A stretch of DNA of 57,938 bases from Armatimonadota bacterium (GTDB taxonomy: Bacteria; Armatimonadota; UBA5829; DSUL01): assembly GCA_020846715.1 (NCBI GenBank), contig JADLDK010000039.1, positions 1 to 57,938 on the forward strand, in the 5' to 3' direction. Shown piece by piece: positions 37,318 to 47,043 of the stretch. The position numbers and the translations under genes were made by a program. Under the pieces are notes generated by a model. It had not been told where the DNA came from. It made no database searches and worked only from the letters and a program-made list of their open reading frames with translations. Numbering within the stretch: the first letter of the stretch is position 1; the number at the start of each line of letters is the position of its first letter.

Positions 37318-39408
37318 TCAGTCCTGCTGGATGATGTCCCAGGCTGTACGCGCTCGGACAATGCGTCCGCCAGGCGCAGAGACGGGGTCGTAGTCAACGA
37401 CTCCAATCACCGTGCAGGTCTTGCCGGAGACGGGAATCCACGCAGGATCGCAGTAGATGCGCGTGAGTGACTGTCCGTTAATACTCATCCAGAATCCGTC
37501 TGTTTCCAGGTTTTCCACTTTGCCGGTTATGCTCACGCTCAGCCCGATGTTGGACAGCCCGATCGTCTCCGCTGCACGCGGTAGCGCCATGGCCAGGGGC
37601 TGGGCGAGAGCGAAGGCTGTGTCCGTACCGGCCCACGAAGCCGCGGAGAGTGTGCGGTACCCTGCGGCGTCCGAGAGCGTTCCCTGTGCGCTCACCACAC
37701 GTCCTGCAGGCGGAGGCGTTGCGGAGGTTTCGATCTTCAGTCCGCGCGTCCTGTCAAAGTCCTGCACGAAGAAGCCCTGTTCCCACGAGCCGTTCACGAC
37801 ACGCGGAGAGATAGCCACACTGACGCCAGGCGGAAGCTGATAGGCTTGCTGCACAGCAAAGAGCACCAGCGGACCGGTTCCGTATTCATAGGCGCCGATG
37901 TCCGGAAGGCTGGATCCGTTGGAATCTCCGTCGAACGGGCGCGGGCGGTTGTTGAGGTCATAGGTGGTTGCGGCACTGGCGCTGGCCGTGTCTATGCAGG
38001 CGGAGCCAGGCTGAAGCTGGTAGCAGTCAATTGAGGGGTTGACGAAGGACGGGTCGGCAGAGATGTTGCCAAGCGTGCCAACTGGATCAGTCCCACCGGC
38101 GAGATTGCTGCCTGTATTTTGCCAGAAGTCGTTGCCCACCAGGTTTGGCCAGGAGGTGGAGTCTCGCGCTATCGTGCCATCCGGGGCGGAGTTGTGCGCA
38201 AAGATGTTGTTAGCCACACCCGCGCTGGCGTAGCGCGTAAGAGACAGCGCTGAGCCAGAGACCGTCGCAGAGTTGGAAACGACAGTGTTGTGCGTAAACT
38301 TGAAACCGGGTGAGGAGGACGGATAGTCCGCGCTTACCGCGCCGCCGTAGGCGGCTTTGTTGCGAAGGAAAAGACTGTTGGTAACTTCCGGTGAGGCGCC
38401 CTGAGCAATGTAGATGCCCGCGCCGGAAGTGGCTGTATTGCCTGTAAAGATGTTGCGCCAGGTTTTAGCCTGGCTCTGGTACTCGTTCCACGTGCCGCCG
38501 CCCTGAAAGGCAGTGTTGCGGTCAAAGATATTGTCGGCAACGGTTGGCGTCGAGTGGAAGTCGATAAACAGCGCGCCACCGCCCTTTGTGGGGGAGTCGG
38601 CGCGGTTCATCCAGAAGTGATTCCAGATGATTGTTGCGTAGCTGTGATAGATGAACAGACCGCCGCCGTTTCTGCCTGTGCGGTTTTTCCAGATCATGTT
38701 GCGCTCAACGCGCGGTGTTGAGAAGTAGGCCCAGATACCGCCACCATCCGTAGCGGCTTTGTTGTCACGCACGACGTTGTCAAAGAGCTGTGGAGAGTCC
38801 GCTTCCGTATGGCCAGGACCGTAGAGTCCCATGCCCCCTCCACTGCCACCGGAAGAATTGCCTCGTACGAGATTGCCCCTGATGATGACCCTGTTGGACC
38901 AGCCGTTGGAGTACAGATAGATTCCGCCTCCATCGGATGTGCTGGTGTTATTCTCGATGGTGTTATTGGAGATAATCGCGCCGATCGCGTTAGTCCCGAC
39001 GATACCGGCTCCGGATGAGCTGCGGCCGTTTCGGATCGTGAAGCTGTCCACCTGAGATCCTGCGTTTATCGTCACGACAGAGCCGGCCAGCGCACCGTCA
39101 AGAATTGTGCGGTTGCTGTTGGGATTTCTGCCGGCCAGAGCGCTCTCCGTGCCCGCGAAGCCTCCGAACACAGCGACGTTCGCCGGCACCGTAAACGTCC
39201 CGACGTATGTCCCCCGCGCTACCCACACTTGAGACCCAGCTGTCGCCACACTGAGCGCCTGCGACAGTGACTTGTAGGCGCTTAGCCATGACGCGCCGTT
39301 GTGCAGCGGACCGGGCGCGGACTGAGAGACGTAGATAGCGGCCGAGCCTGGCGCAGACAGGGCGGCGAGAAGGGCGAAAGTGGCGAGTCGCAGGTGGATA
39401 AGTCGCAA
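37318..39408 (-). CDS. Secreted beta-helix protein with the shared C-terminal double OB-like module
   Basis: This 696-residue protein has a signal peptide and then a right-handed parallel beta-helix (about 60-500). The helix has repeating DGGGIYLYSN, SGGGMGLYG, GGGLFIYHS and GGGALFIDF turns, typical of the PbH1/polymorphic-outer-membrane-type helices. The last 185 residues form the module shared with the proteins at 39819 and 48832. They carry GFFVQDFDRTRGLKI, GLSNIGLSV and the terminal GGRIVRARTAWDI. The start is a TTG at 39408 with AGGAG 8 bp upstream. It is probably a surface or matrix protein; no catalytic site is evident. Confidence 0.87.
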   Translation of the reverse strand: MRLIHLRLATFALLAALSAPGSAAIYVSQSAPGPLHNGASWLSAYKSLSQALSVATAGSQVWVARGTYVGTFTVPANVAVFGGFAGTESALAGRNPNSNRTILDGALAGSVVTINAGSQVDSFTIRNGRSSSGAGIVGTNAIGAIISNNTIENNTSTSDGGGIYLYSNGWSNRVIIRGNLVRGNSSGGSGGGMGLYGPGHTEADSPQLFDNVVRDNKAATDGGGIWAYFSTPRVERNMIWKNRTGRNGGGLFIYHSYATIIWNHFWMNRADSPTKGGGALFIDFHSTPTVADNIFDRNTAFQGGGTWNEYQSQAKTWRNIFTGNTATSGAGIYIAQGASPEVTNSLFLRNKAAYGGAVSADYPSSSPGFKFTHNTVVSNSATVSGSALSLTRYASAGVANNIFAHNSAPDGTIARDSTSWPNLVGNDFWQNTGSNLAGGTDPVGTLGNISADPSFVNPSIDCYQLQPGSACIDTASASAATTYDLNNRPRPFDGDSNGSSLPDIGAYEYGTGPLVLFAVQQAYQLPPGVSVAISPRVVNGSWEQGFFVQDFDRTRGLKIETSATPPPAGRVVSAQGTLSDAAGYRTLSAASWAGTDTAFALAQPLAMALPRAAETIGLSNIGLSVSITGKVENLETDGFWMSINGQSLTRIYCDPAWIPVSGKTCTVIGVVDYDPVSAPGGRIVRARTAWDIIQQD

Positions 39409-39483
39409 AGGAAGGCTCCTGTGGTTGGTCTCGTTTGTGACTGTGCGGCGGACGCAGGGTCAGGGAAGAAGTGGTTCTTATCT

Positions 39484-39489
39484 ATTATA
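39484..39489 (-). promoter_or_regulatory. -10 element for the beta-helix gene
   Basis: A perfect minus-strand TATAAT about 76 bp upstream of the TTG start; the -35 is not recognisable. Confidence 0.45.
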
Positions 39490-39699
39490 CGTCTTTCGTG
39501 CCCTCAGCGGGGCGCTTCGCGGACAAAACCAGTACCTTTGCCTGTGCGGAGCGGATATTGATCGAGGTTCGCTGCCGTATTCGGCGATTCGCGTGCGGAT
39601 GGAGATTACAGTCACAGTAATGGCGGCCAGCCAGGCTCCAGCCCTTTGTCTTCTCCCTGTGAAGAAAACCTGTTTGGATACTCGGCGCAGGCAGTACGG

Positions 39700-39705
39700 T
39701 ATACT
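39700..39705 (+). promoter_or_regulatory. -10 element for the subtilase gene
   Basis: TATACT about 115 bp upstream of the ATG at 39819. TTGGAT at 39674-39679 would be the -35, with a long 20-bp spacer. Confidence 0.35.
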
Positions 39706-39818
39706 TCCATGTGTGGGGTTTTGCGTGTCGGGCCCGGCTGTTTTCGCGTGTGCCGGTAACGGCCAGATTCGTTGTTCCAGTAACCTCCACTACCTCAAGT
39801 GTACCTGGCGGACTCCTT

Positions 39819-42800
39819 ATGAACAGACCCTTTCTGATCTCTGTCTTCCTTTGTTTGATGGCTGCAACCAGCGTCTGGAGCGCCCCCGCGCCTCTGCTGC
39901 TGAAAGCTGGACCGGTGGACAGGGAAGTAAAGAGCACAGTGCAGCTTCAGAGCCTGACGCCCTCTCGCGGTGGATACTACATCCTCCAGTTCAGCGGGAC
40001 ACCCCGACCAGAGTGGAAGGCTTCACTTCAGAAGATGGGTGTCAAGCTGCGGGACTACCTGCCGGAGAACGCCTACATAGCGCGTCTCAAACGCTCTCAG
40101 ATTGCCAAGGTGCGCGGGCTTGCCTGTATCGCCTGGATGGGAAGGCTGCATGCTCGCTATCGTATTGATCCTCACCTGAAAAAAAAGACTCAGCAGAAGA
40201 GCCTGACAGTCCTCATCCGGGTCTTTGGTGACGAAGCAGCCACAACCGTCATCCAGGTCATCAGCGCAAGCGGTGGCGAGTTGTTGCGCGACAGCGATGT
40301 GGCGGGCGGCATTCTGCTGGCCACAATCCCGGCCAGAGCTCTGGACCGGATTGCGGGTCTCGAGGAAGTGCGCTGGATTGAAGAGTGGGCGCCTCCGCGC
40401 GCTGCCAACAACGTTGTGCAGTCCATCATCGGTGTCACACCCGTTCGCAACAGAACCGGGCTTTTTGGCGCGGGTGAGATCATCTCTTTTGCGGATTCCG
40501 GTCTGGACACTGGCAACCTGGCTACACTGAGCCCGGACCTGGCCGGCCGCGTTATCAAGACGTACGCTCTGCGCCGCCCAGACGACTGGAGCGACCTGAG
40601 CGGGCACGGCACTTTCTGCGTGTCTGTGGCGGCAGGCTCGGGAGCGCTGTCTGGCTCCAACGCTGGCTCCCACACGTATACAGATTCCTTTTGCGGGGTT
40701 GCGCCTGAGGCTTCCATTATCATGCAGTCCATAGGTGACGGAAGCTCCTTTGTCTATCCGCCCGTGACTCTCTCGCAGCTCTTCCAGCCGCCCTATCTGG
40801 ACGGCGCCCGCGTTCAGAACCACAGTTGGGGATCCCCTGTGGAGGGGAAGTACACAACACTTTCGCAGCAGGTGGACGATTTCGTCTGGAATCATAAAGA
40901 CGCGGTTCTGGTCTTTCCCGTAGGAAACGACGGCGTGGACGCAAACGCTGACGGACGGACTGACTCCGGCGCGCTTTATTCCCCCGCCACTGCGAAAAAC
41001 TGTATTTCCGTGGGCGCCACTGAGAGCCTGCGCGCCACCGGCCGCTCCCAGTCCTACGGGACGTACTGGGGGTCAGATTTCCCACAGGCGCCGATAAACA
41101 GCGATCCAATTTCTGACAATCCGAGCGGCATGGCGGCGTGGAGCAGCCGCGGCCCATGCGCCGATGGTCGCATCAAGCCCGATATCTGCGCGCCCGGCAC
41201 AAATATTGTGGCTTTGAGCAGCCAGCTTGTCGGCAACCCGGGATGGATGCCGTATGATTCTCACTACAGCTACTGGGGTGGCACCAGCTTTTCTGCTCCG
41301 GCGGTGGCAGGCTCGGCCGTCCTCCTCAGACAGTATTTGAACTCATCGTTTGGCATAGCTCCAAGCGCCGCGCTCGTGAAGGCGGCGCTGCTCAACAGCG
41401 CAAAAGACATGGCGCCGGGGCAGTATATCGGAGCCGTGCCTCCTGAGATTCCCGTGCGCCCGAACAGCGTTGAAGGCTGGGGGCGCGTGGATGTGAATGC
41501 CGCCATAGACCCGCCAGCGCCCAGGCAGATCGAATATGTGGACGAAACCTCCGGTATTTCAACGGGGCAGACGCGCACGTATCAGTACACGGTGCTTGGA
41601 AGCGACGCTCCGTTTGCGGTGACGCTGGTGTGGACTGATCCTCCAGGCTCTCCTCTGGCAGCCAAAGAGCTGGTGAATGATCTGAATCTCTCTGTCACGG
41701 CTCCCAACGGCACAGTTTACCGCGGCAACGGCGCCACAGACAGCGTCAACAATGTTGAAAGCGTGGACGTCAGCGTGCCTTTGACGGGCGTTTATACGGT
41801 CACGGTCACAGGCTTTAGCGTTCCAGGCGGCCCGCAGCCTTTTGCGCTTGTGGCCTCCGGTCACCTTCCAGGTTCCTATATTACGGGAACGCTGCTGTCC
41901 ACGTCCGGAAATCCCATCGCGGGAGCCACGGTCACAGCGACAGGGTCCAGCGCGACCAAAGACACGACAACGGGCGCTAACGGACGCTACACTCTGCGCC
42001 TGCCGGCGGACAGCTACACCGTCTCTGCCGCCAAGACCGGCTGGACGTTCGCTCCGCCAAGTACGGCAGTAGTTGTGGCAGATCAGGCGGCGCCGGGGGT
42101 TGATTTCACCGGCTCTGCGGCCCCTGCGTCTATCAGCGGTGTCATTCAAAAAGCTCTGGGCGGTGTGACGGCTTACGAAGTCGAATCACCGCACAACTAC
42201 CAGAACAACTCCGATGTGAAGTACACGGTGACAGGACCTGTGGGCGCTACGCATATCCGCGCTCACTTTGACGAAGTGGCGCTGCAGAATGGTCTGGATC
42301 ATCTCTACATTGAGGATGCTGACGGGACTCCTTATCAGGACATCACCGGCAACAAGACGGACTACTGGAGCCAGTGGGTGCCCGGCAATGCGCTGGTACT
42401 GCATCTGGTGACGGACGCAACAGGTGTGGACTACGGCTTCAGGATGGATGGCTACGAAACGGACTTGTTGACAGAGCCCGCTCCTGCCGGCGTCACTGTT
42501 ACAGCTCAGCCAGGCAACCATACCACAACTACCGGCGTGGGAGGCGCTTATACTCTGTCGGGGCTGGAGCCTGTGTCCTACACCGTGACGCCTTCGTATC
42601 CAAACTGGCAGTTCCAGCCAAACGCCCGGAGCGCTGAGCCTTCCCCGGGCAGCACGCTCTCGGGAGTTAACTTCACAGCGCGTCCGCCAGCGACGATCAC
42701 GGGGTCTGTGACTGTCGGGACGACTGTGCAGGAAGCGGTTGTACTGCAGTCTCAGCATCCTTATGGTGACAACGTCTCGGAGACCTACACTGTGCAGGGG

Positions 42801-43868
42801 CCGCAAGGGGCTTCCAAGATCCGGGTGCACTTCACGCGCCTGGAGGTGGAGCCCGGATTTGACTTCATTGATGTTACGGACTCCAGCGATCAGATCATTG
42901 ATACTTTCACCGGGCACTACAGTGACGTCTGGTCTGAGTGGGTGAACGGTGATTCTCTGAAGATTGTGCTGACGTCAGACCCTGGGAACTCGGACTGGGG
43001 CTTCATCACAGACCGCTATGAGGCCGTGACTGATCAGCACGGGGTGCCCGGAGTGACCATCACGGCCAGCCCGGGCGGGAAGTCCGCGCTTACCGCGCTT
43101 GACGGATCGTACACACTTGATGATCTCGCTCCCGGACTCTATTCCCTCAGCGCCGCTAAGCCGTCCTGGACATTCTCGCCTGCGTCGCAGACTGTCAATG
43201 CGGTGTGGGGGATGAGCTCCGAGGCGGATTTCCTCGGTTTGCTTTCGGGCACAGCGTCTATTTCTGCCATAAAGGCGCTGCCGGACGGTGATCAGGTGCT
43301 GTTAAACGGCAAGATTGTCACAGCGGGATCCACGCAGGAGTATCCACAGTATCTCTACATCGAGGAAACCAACCGCAGCTCCGGCATCCGCGTCGCCACG
43401 GCACAGACTCTCCAGGAGGGTGACAGCGTGACGGTGCGCGGCACAATCCAGACGTTGAACGGGGAGCGCTTTATTGACGCAAGCTCGGTCACGGTGAATC
43501 TCTCCGGCAACCCGGCCATACTTCCGCTCGTGATGCGGTTGAGCTCACTGGGCGGCGGTGCGCTGAATCCTAATACGCCAGGTGTGCACACGGGCTACGG
43601 GTTGAACAACATCGGACTTCTCGTGAAGGTGGGTGGCCAGGTAGAGTCGGTCTCTGCGGATTCGTTTACCATCAATGACGGGTCAAGCTACAATAGCGAT
43701 CCAGTTACGGCGAAGGTGTTGTGTGGGACACTCGCAAAGCCCGCGGCAGGGGACTTTGTCACAGTTACAGGAATCAGCACAATGGAGCCGGACGGAAGCG
43801 GCGGCTACAGGCGTGTTGTAAGAGTGCGCCGCTCTTCAGACATCACCGTGGCCGTGCCCCATCCGTAG
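39819..43868 (+). CDS. Secreted multidomain subtilisin-like (S8) protease with shared C-terminal module
   Basis: The 1349 residues begin with a signal peptide (MNRPFLISVFLCLMAATSVWS) and a prodomain-like region to about 200. The S8 catalytic domain has Asp226 (FADSGLDTG), His263 (SGHGTFC) and Ser490 (GGTSFSAP). A beta-sandwich follows (about 565-685). Three carboxypeptidase-regulatory-like units (GxxVTxxxxx...G.YTL) then alternate with two CUB-like units (about 780-880 and 970-1075, each with HF...G.D.(L/F)...D and a W-(S)-W-V-G-D/N pattern). The tail (about 1145-1349) is the double OB-like module, with YIEETNRSSGIRV, GLNNIGLLV and RVVRVRRSSDI. All triad residues are intact, so it should be active outside the cell. 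The upstream frame from 39711 is rejected for lack of a signal at its start. Confidence 0.92.
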   Translation: MNRPFLISVFLCLMAATSVWSAPAPLLLKAGPVDREVKSTVQLQSLTPSRGGYYILQFSGTPRPEWKASLQKMGVKLRDYLPENAYIARLKRSQIAKVRGLACIAWMGRLHARYRIDPHLKKKTQQKSLTVLIRVFGDEAATTVIQVISASGGELLRDSDVAGGILLATIPARALDRIAGLEEVRWIEEWAPPRAANNVVQSIIGVTPVRNRTGLFGAGEIISFADSGLDTGNLATLSPDLAGRVIKTYALRRPDDWSDLSGHGTFCVSVAAGSGALSGSNAGSHTYTDSFCGVAPEASIIMQSIGDGSSFVYPPVTLSQLFQPPYLDGARVQNHSWGSPVEGKYTTLSQQVDDFVWNHKDAVLVFPVGNDGVDANADGRTDSGALYSPATAKNCISVGATESLRATGRSQSYGTYWGSDFPQAPINSDPISDNPSGMAAWSSRGPCADGRIKPDICAPGTNIVALSSQLVGNPGWMPYDSHYSYWGGTSFSAPAVAGSAVLLRQYLNSSFGIAPSAALVKAALLNSAKDMAPGQYIGAVPPEIPVRPNSVEGWGRVDVNAAIDPPAPRQIEYVDETSGISTGQTRTYQYTVLGSDAPFAVTLVWTDPPGSPLAAKELVNDLNLSVTAPNGTVYRGNGATDSVNNVESVDVSVPLTGVYTVTVTGFSVPGGPQPFALVASGHLPGSYITGTLLSTSGNPIAGATVTATGSSATKDTTTGANGRYTLRLPADSYTVSAAKTGWTFAPPSTAVVVADQAAPGVDFTGSAAPASISGVIQKALGGVTAYEVESPHNYQNNSDVKYTVTGPVGATHIRAHFDEVALQNGLDHLYIEDADGTPYQDITGNKTDYWSQWVPGNALVLHLVTDATGVDYGFRMDGYETDLLTEPAPAGVTVTAQPGNHTTTTGVGGAYTLSGLEPVSYTVTPSYPNWQFQPNARSAEPSPGSTLSGVNFTARPPATITGSVTVGTTVQEAVVLQSQHPYGDNVSETYTVQGPQGASKIRVHFTRLEVEPGFDFIDVTDSSDQIIDTFTGHYSDVWSEWVNGDSLKIVLTSDPGNSDWGFITDRYEAVTDQHGVPGVTITASPGGKSALTALDGSYTLDDLAPGLYSLSAAKPSWTFSPASQTVNAVWGMSSEADFLGLLSGTASISAIKALPDGDQVLLNGKIVTAGSTQEYPQYLYIEETNRSSGIRVATAQTLQEGDSVTVRGTIQTLNGERFIDASSVTVNLSGNPAILPLVMRLSSLGGGALNPNTPGVHTGYGLNNIGLLVKVGGQVESVSADSFTINDGSSYNSDPVTAKVLCGTLAKPAAGDFVTVTGISTMEPDGSGGYRRVVRVRRSSDITVAVPHP

Positions 43869-43940
43869 ACCTGTGAGAGATAATCGGGCATAAGCGGGGG
43901 ACAAAGGCTGATTCGCTCATCAGTCATAGCGCGCAGTAGC

Positions 43941-43969
43941 GGGCGGGACGAGAGGGGGATGTCCCGCCC
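43941..43969. terminator. Possible terminator hairpin between convergent genes
   Basis: GGGCGGGAC (43941-43949) pairs perfectly with GTCCCGCCC (43961-43969). There is no T-run on either side, so it may be a weak or factor-assisted terminator for the subtilase and PEP-CTERM genes. Confidence 0.4.
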
Positions 43970-43993
43970 GGCTGCGTATGTGGTGAAGGCTGC

Positions 43994-45232
43994 TTAGCGC
44001 CGGATGCGGCGTCTTCCGAAGGCGGCCAGGCCGCTCACCAGACCTGCCAACTGCAGCAGGCTGGAAGGCTCAGGGATGACGTAGCCAGAGGGGCCGATGG
44101 CGTAGAGATAGTTGTCGTTCGCTCCCACGTAGATGATGCCGTCCGGTCCCATTGTCGGAGATGAGTAAGACACAGAGCCGATGCCAACACTCCACCTCAG
44201 CGCTCCCTGAGGTGTGACAGACTGAAATACCCCACCGTTGTTCACGAAGTAGATGTTGTCGTCCTTGTCCACCAGCGGAGAGCTGTAGATTGGCCCATTG
44301 GTGTGGAAAATCCATTTCCGCTGTCCGGTCGGGCTGATGGCGTGAATCTTACTGTCAGCGCCACCAATATAAATGGCGCCATCGTGCCCAATGGCTGGAG
44401 TGGTGCCGATTCCTGGCGGAGCGGCATATTTCCACTTGAGTGTGCCATTTGGGTTAAGTGCGTAAAGGTAGCCGTCGGAGCTGGTCGCATAGATAGTGCC
44501 ATCGTCGCCGACCGCTGGCGCCGCAAATATCTGGTTTCCGGTCTGATAGGACCAGAGCTGCTGGCCGGCAGCGCTGAGGGCGTACACTTTGCCATTTCCG
44601 TCTCCCACATAGATGTCGCCGTTGTGGCCGATTGTGGGTGAAGAGTAGGAGAACTGAGGCATCAGGAAGTTCCACTGCGCGGCGCCTGTGGTAGAGTTGA
44701 GATTCCACACTCGTCCGGCATCCGCCGTGAAGATCAGATCATTGCCACTCAGAACAGGAGCGCTCGAGATCGGGCCGCTCGGAGTCGGCCCCAGTACCGG
44801 TGTCTGGAAGCTCCAGTCCAGCGCGCCACTTTGGCTCAGGGCGTACATCCACCCGTCGTCAGAACCGAAGTATATCTCCCCAGAGCTGGACACCGCGGGA
44901 GACGATCCGACGTAGCCACCTGTGGTGAAGGCCCACTGACGGGTTCCGGTGGGAAGTACGGCGTGCAGCTTTCGGTCAAAGGACCCCACATAGATAGTGC
45001 CATCTGGCCCGACAGAGGGAGATGAGGTTATCAGCCCTCCGGTCTGGTAACGCCAGAGGACTGCGCCGGTTGATGGACCGGAAAACTCCGCACGGCCGGT
45101 GCGCTGGGCGTCCATGTGGAAAAACGCATCCGCGAATCCGGAGGTCGCGCAGAATGCCGCAATGGCAACACTTGCCGCGAGGCTCCAAAGTCTGATGGCG
45201 CTTCTAAACTGTTGTTCGTTTTTTCTACTCAT
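43994..45232 (-). CDS. PQQ-type beta-propeller protein with PEP-CTERM sorting tail
   Basis: This 412-residue protein has a signal peptide, then FHMDAQRTGRAEFSGP, then seven or eight blades of the form SSPxVGxDGTIYVGxxDxxLYAxxxxGxxxW (PQQ-like/pyrrolo-quinoline quinone repeat family; no cofactor ligands are implied). The C-terminus is VIPEPSSLLQLAGLVSGLAAFGRRRIRR. It has the PEP motif, a hydrophobic helix and an Arg-rich end, a PEP-CTERM signal processed by exosortase and usually tied to exopolysaccharide production. The first 45 residues and blades resemble both propellers of the giant protein at 51920. An inverted repeat overlaps its promoter. Confidence 0.92.
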   Translation of the reverse strand: MSRKNEQQFRSAIRLWSLAASVAIAAFCATSGFADAFFHMDAQRTGRAEFSGPSTGAVLWRYQTGGLITSSPSVGPDGTIYVGSFDRKLHAVLPTGTRQWAFTTGGYVGSSPAVSSSGEIYFGSDDGWMYALSQSGALDWSFQTPVLGPTPSGPISSAPVLSGNDLIFTADAGRVWNLNSTTGAAQWNFLMPQFSYSSPTIGHNGDIYVGDGNGKVYALSAAGQQLWSYQTGNQIFAAPAVGDDGTIYATSSDGYLYALNPNGTLKWKYAAPPGIGTTPAIGHDGAIYIGGADSKIHAISPTGQRKWIFHTNGPIYSSPLVDKDDNIYFVNNGGVFQSVTPQGALRWSVGIGSVSYSSPTMGPDGIIYVGANDNYLYAIGPSGYVIPEPSSLLQLAGLVSGLAAFGRRRIRR

Positions 45233-45322
45233 GGCTTTTGTACGCTGAGCGTGGTGGACGCTGCTGCGGTACGAGAGCCGGGCGCATATTCTGTGCCATT
45301 ACTAAGAAAAGCGCCGAATCCC

Positions 45323-45360
45323 CGTATAGTTACGAGGAGCAGTTGTCACACAGTGGCAAC
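45323..45360 (-). promoter_or_regulatory. Promoter with overlapping inverted-repeat operator for the PEP-CTERM gene
   Basis: A minus-strand TATACG (45323-45328) is a plausible -10. Where the -35 should be lies GTTGTCAC-ACA-GTGGCAAC (45342-45360), an inverted repeat matching at 7 of 8 positions, as expected for a repressor or activator site. Confidence 0.4.
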
Positions 45361-45647
45361 TGAGTGATCTGCTACAGGTAACTTCTGGTATTGTTGCTAG
45401 GACACAAACGACGCGCTGAGCTTTATACTGAATGACAGACCGCTAACTCGGAACACGGCGTCGCGCAAGCAGCGCAGTTGAGATGAGGAGCGGGTGCAAG
45501 GCTGAGGGTCGGAGTGCGCGCAAGCGATACCGATCCAGGTGGCAAGAAGGTCAGGAATGGAGACGGGTTGCGTCGCTGAGGTGAAAAGCATCCTGTTATA
45601 AATACCTGATTCGAGCCGTACAGGCTTGAAATTTCGCCAATTGCCCC
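45361..45647. other. Non-coding gap
   Basis: No gene, hairpin terminator or repeat that I can support. Small reading frames here lack ribosome binding sites. Confidence 0.4.
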
Positions 45648-45674
45648 TTGACGGTCTACCAACTAAGGTATACT
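45648..45674 (+). promoter_or_regulatory. Promoter of the structured leader and 299-residue secreted protein
   Basis: TTGACG, 15 bp, TATACT: good hexamers at a short spacing. Transcription would start near 45681, giving a leader of about 460 nt. Confidence 0.5.
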
Positions 45675-45685
45675 GGAGTCAGCTT

Positions 45686-45790
45686 TGTGAGGGTGGCGCA
45701 AGCTGCGCCGTTAGGGACTAACTCTCCAATGCCTCAACGGAGAGCCTGCGGCCTAGCCCCCCCACCCGAGCAGACGACATAAGGGCCAAG
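45686..45790 (+). ncRNA. Candidate structured 5' leader element of unknown class
   Basis: Directly after the promoter, GC-rich helices are packed end to end. GGCGCA/TGCGCC (45695-45700/45704-45709) is followed by GTTAG/CTAAC (45710-45714/45718-45722) and CTCTCC/GGAGAG (45722-45727/45739-45744). A closing stem GGGT/ACCC (45691-45694/45764-45767) encloses them. This looks like a three-arm RNA. It does not show the core of any riboswitch I know. It could be a leader controlling or stabilising the downstream mRNA. Confidence 0.4.
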
Positions 45791-46143
45791 CGTTGAGCTC
45801 TCGGCTTCGACAGATTGAGACTCTCTCCAGATGCCCGCAAAGGCAAAAGCCTGTTCTTTCACAAGCTCAGGCACAGGGGAAGGTCAAGACGTCAGGAGAC
45901 GAGACGAAAAGGCCATACAGCCGGCCGGTTTTCCCGACCAGGGCACGTGCAGGATTTGGTAAAGACGCCATGCGGATGAGTCAGATCCTGGGTTGGATAG
46001 GTGCCAGGTCACTAAAGACCGGCGTCCTTGGAAACTGGCTGGATGGAAGCTTGACATCGCAGCCCTTGAACAACAACGACACTAGTGTGTTTCTCTTTAG
46101 AGCAGGGTGGACAAGCCTCTCTACAAGAGAAGGAGGAACTACA

Positions 46144-47043
46144 TTGAATAAGTATCTACCGCTGTTTGTGGCTGGTGCTACGGTCCTCTCCGTCGGGGCA
46201 AATGCTGCCCGCGTCGCGAGCGTTCCGATCACCCATCAGTCGATCGCCGTCTACCAGGCCTATCCTGGCGACAGCAATGGCACCAATCTCAGCTCCAAGG
46301 GTTACCTTGGCGCCGGCTCTGACGTGATCAGCGCCGTTCCTGGCGTTCTGTCCATCGAGGGCGGCGCCAACTGGGAGAACTTTGTCGGCGCCGCCAAAGA
46401 CGGCATCCCGCACATCAGTGCTGGACAGTCCGGCAATGCGTGGAGCATCAAGAACGTTGTTCTTCAGAAGACCACGCCTCCGTACATTCAGTGCAGCGAT
46501 GTCTTCCCCGTGAAGAACATCCCTCAGCAGGGCACCGCGAACATTCGAACCTGGTGGCCGCTGATGTATGACGTGCCTGGCACGAACTGGACCCTGACCA
46601 TCCTCTACGGAACAACCCTTCCGTACGATGACGATGGCGCTGGCCCGAACCCGCCGGCCTACGTGCATCAGGAAGTGTGGAAGTGGCATGTGGACGCTAC
46701 GCTTGGCTCAATCGCCAACGCCGTCCGCCTGTTCCACGAGCTCCCGTTCGGTCTGGACGAGGTTCCGCTGATCAGCGACGAGTGCCTGTATCCGCAGTTG
46801 CTCTCCTGGCTGAGCTCGGCTGAGGCCGCTGCTTCCGCTGGTGACACTGTGAGCGCCGGTCTGATCCTCGGCGACTTTGAGCTTGGTGTTATGGATGCCT
46901 GCATCGGCGCCTCTCCGGCGTTCCCGAGCCCGACAGGCCCAGGGACCGGTATCGCGAATACTCTCGAGAATCCGGCCTGCTGCAAGCTCCTGGTCGACAT
47001 TGAGTACGTCACAAGGGGGGGTATCTTTCAGCCCAATAAGTAA
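46144..47043 (+). CDS. Secreted protein of unknown function, probably abundant
   Basis: This 299-residue protein has a signal peptide (NKYLPLFVAGATVLSVGANAARVAS). The mature part is rich in Gly, Ala, Pro and aromatic residues and has five cysteines (IQCSD, DECLYP, DACIGA, PACCKLL). No known domain is recognised. The start is a TTG at 46144 with AGGAGGAA 6 bp upstream; the longer frame from 45793 crosses the leader RNA. The codon choice looks biased to GC-ending codons. Together with the strong ribosome binding site, the long structured leader and a strong terminator, this suggests high expression, as for a surface or sheath protein. Function unknown. Confidence 0.82.
   Translation: MNKYLPLFVAGATVLSVGANAARVASVPITHQSIAVYQAYPGDSNGTNLSSKGYLGAGSDVISAVPGVLSIEGGANWENFVGAAKDGIPHISAGQSGNAWSIKNVVLQKTTPPYIQCSDVFPVKNIPQQGTANIRTWWPLMYDVPGTNWTLTILYGTTLPYDDDGAGPNPPAYVHQEVWKWHVDATLGSIANAVRLFHELPFGLDEVPLISDECLYPQLLSWLSSAEAAASAGDTVSAGLILGDFELGVMDACIGASPAFPSPTGPGTGIANTLENPACCKLLVDIEYVTRGGIFQPNK

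Larger units (their letters stand above)
39409..39818. other. Divergent promoter region between beta-helix and subtilase genes
   Basis: No gene is supported. It contains a minus-strand TATAAT at 39484-39489 for the beta-helix gene and a plus-strand TATACT at 39700-39705 for the subtilase. The latter has TTGGAT 20 bp upstream, too long a spacer for a strong promoter. Confidence 0.5.

Noticed and set aside
39380..40168. 262-codon plus-strand frame
   Set aside because: It overlaps the start of the beta-helix gene, the promoter region and the subtilase signal peptide in another frame; no domain or ribosome binding site.
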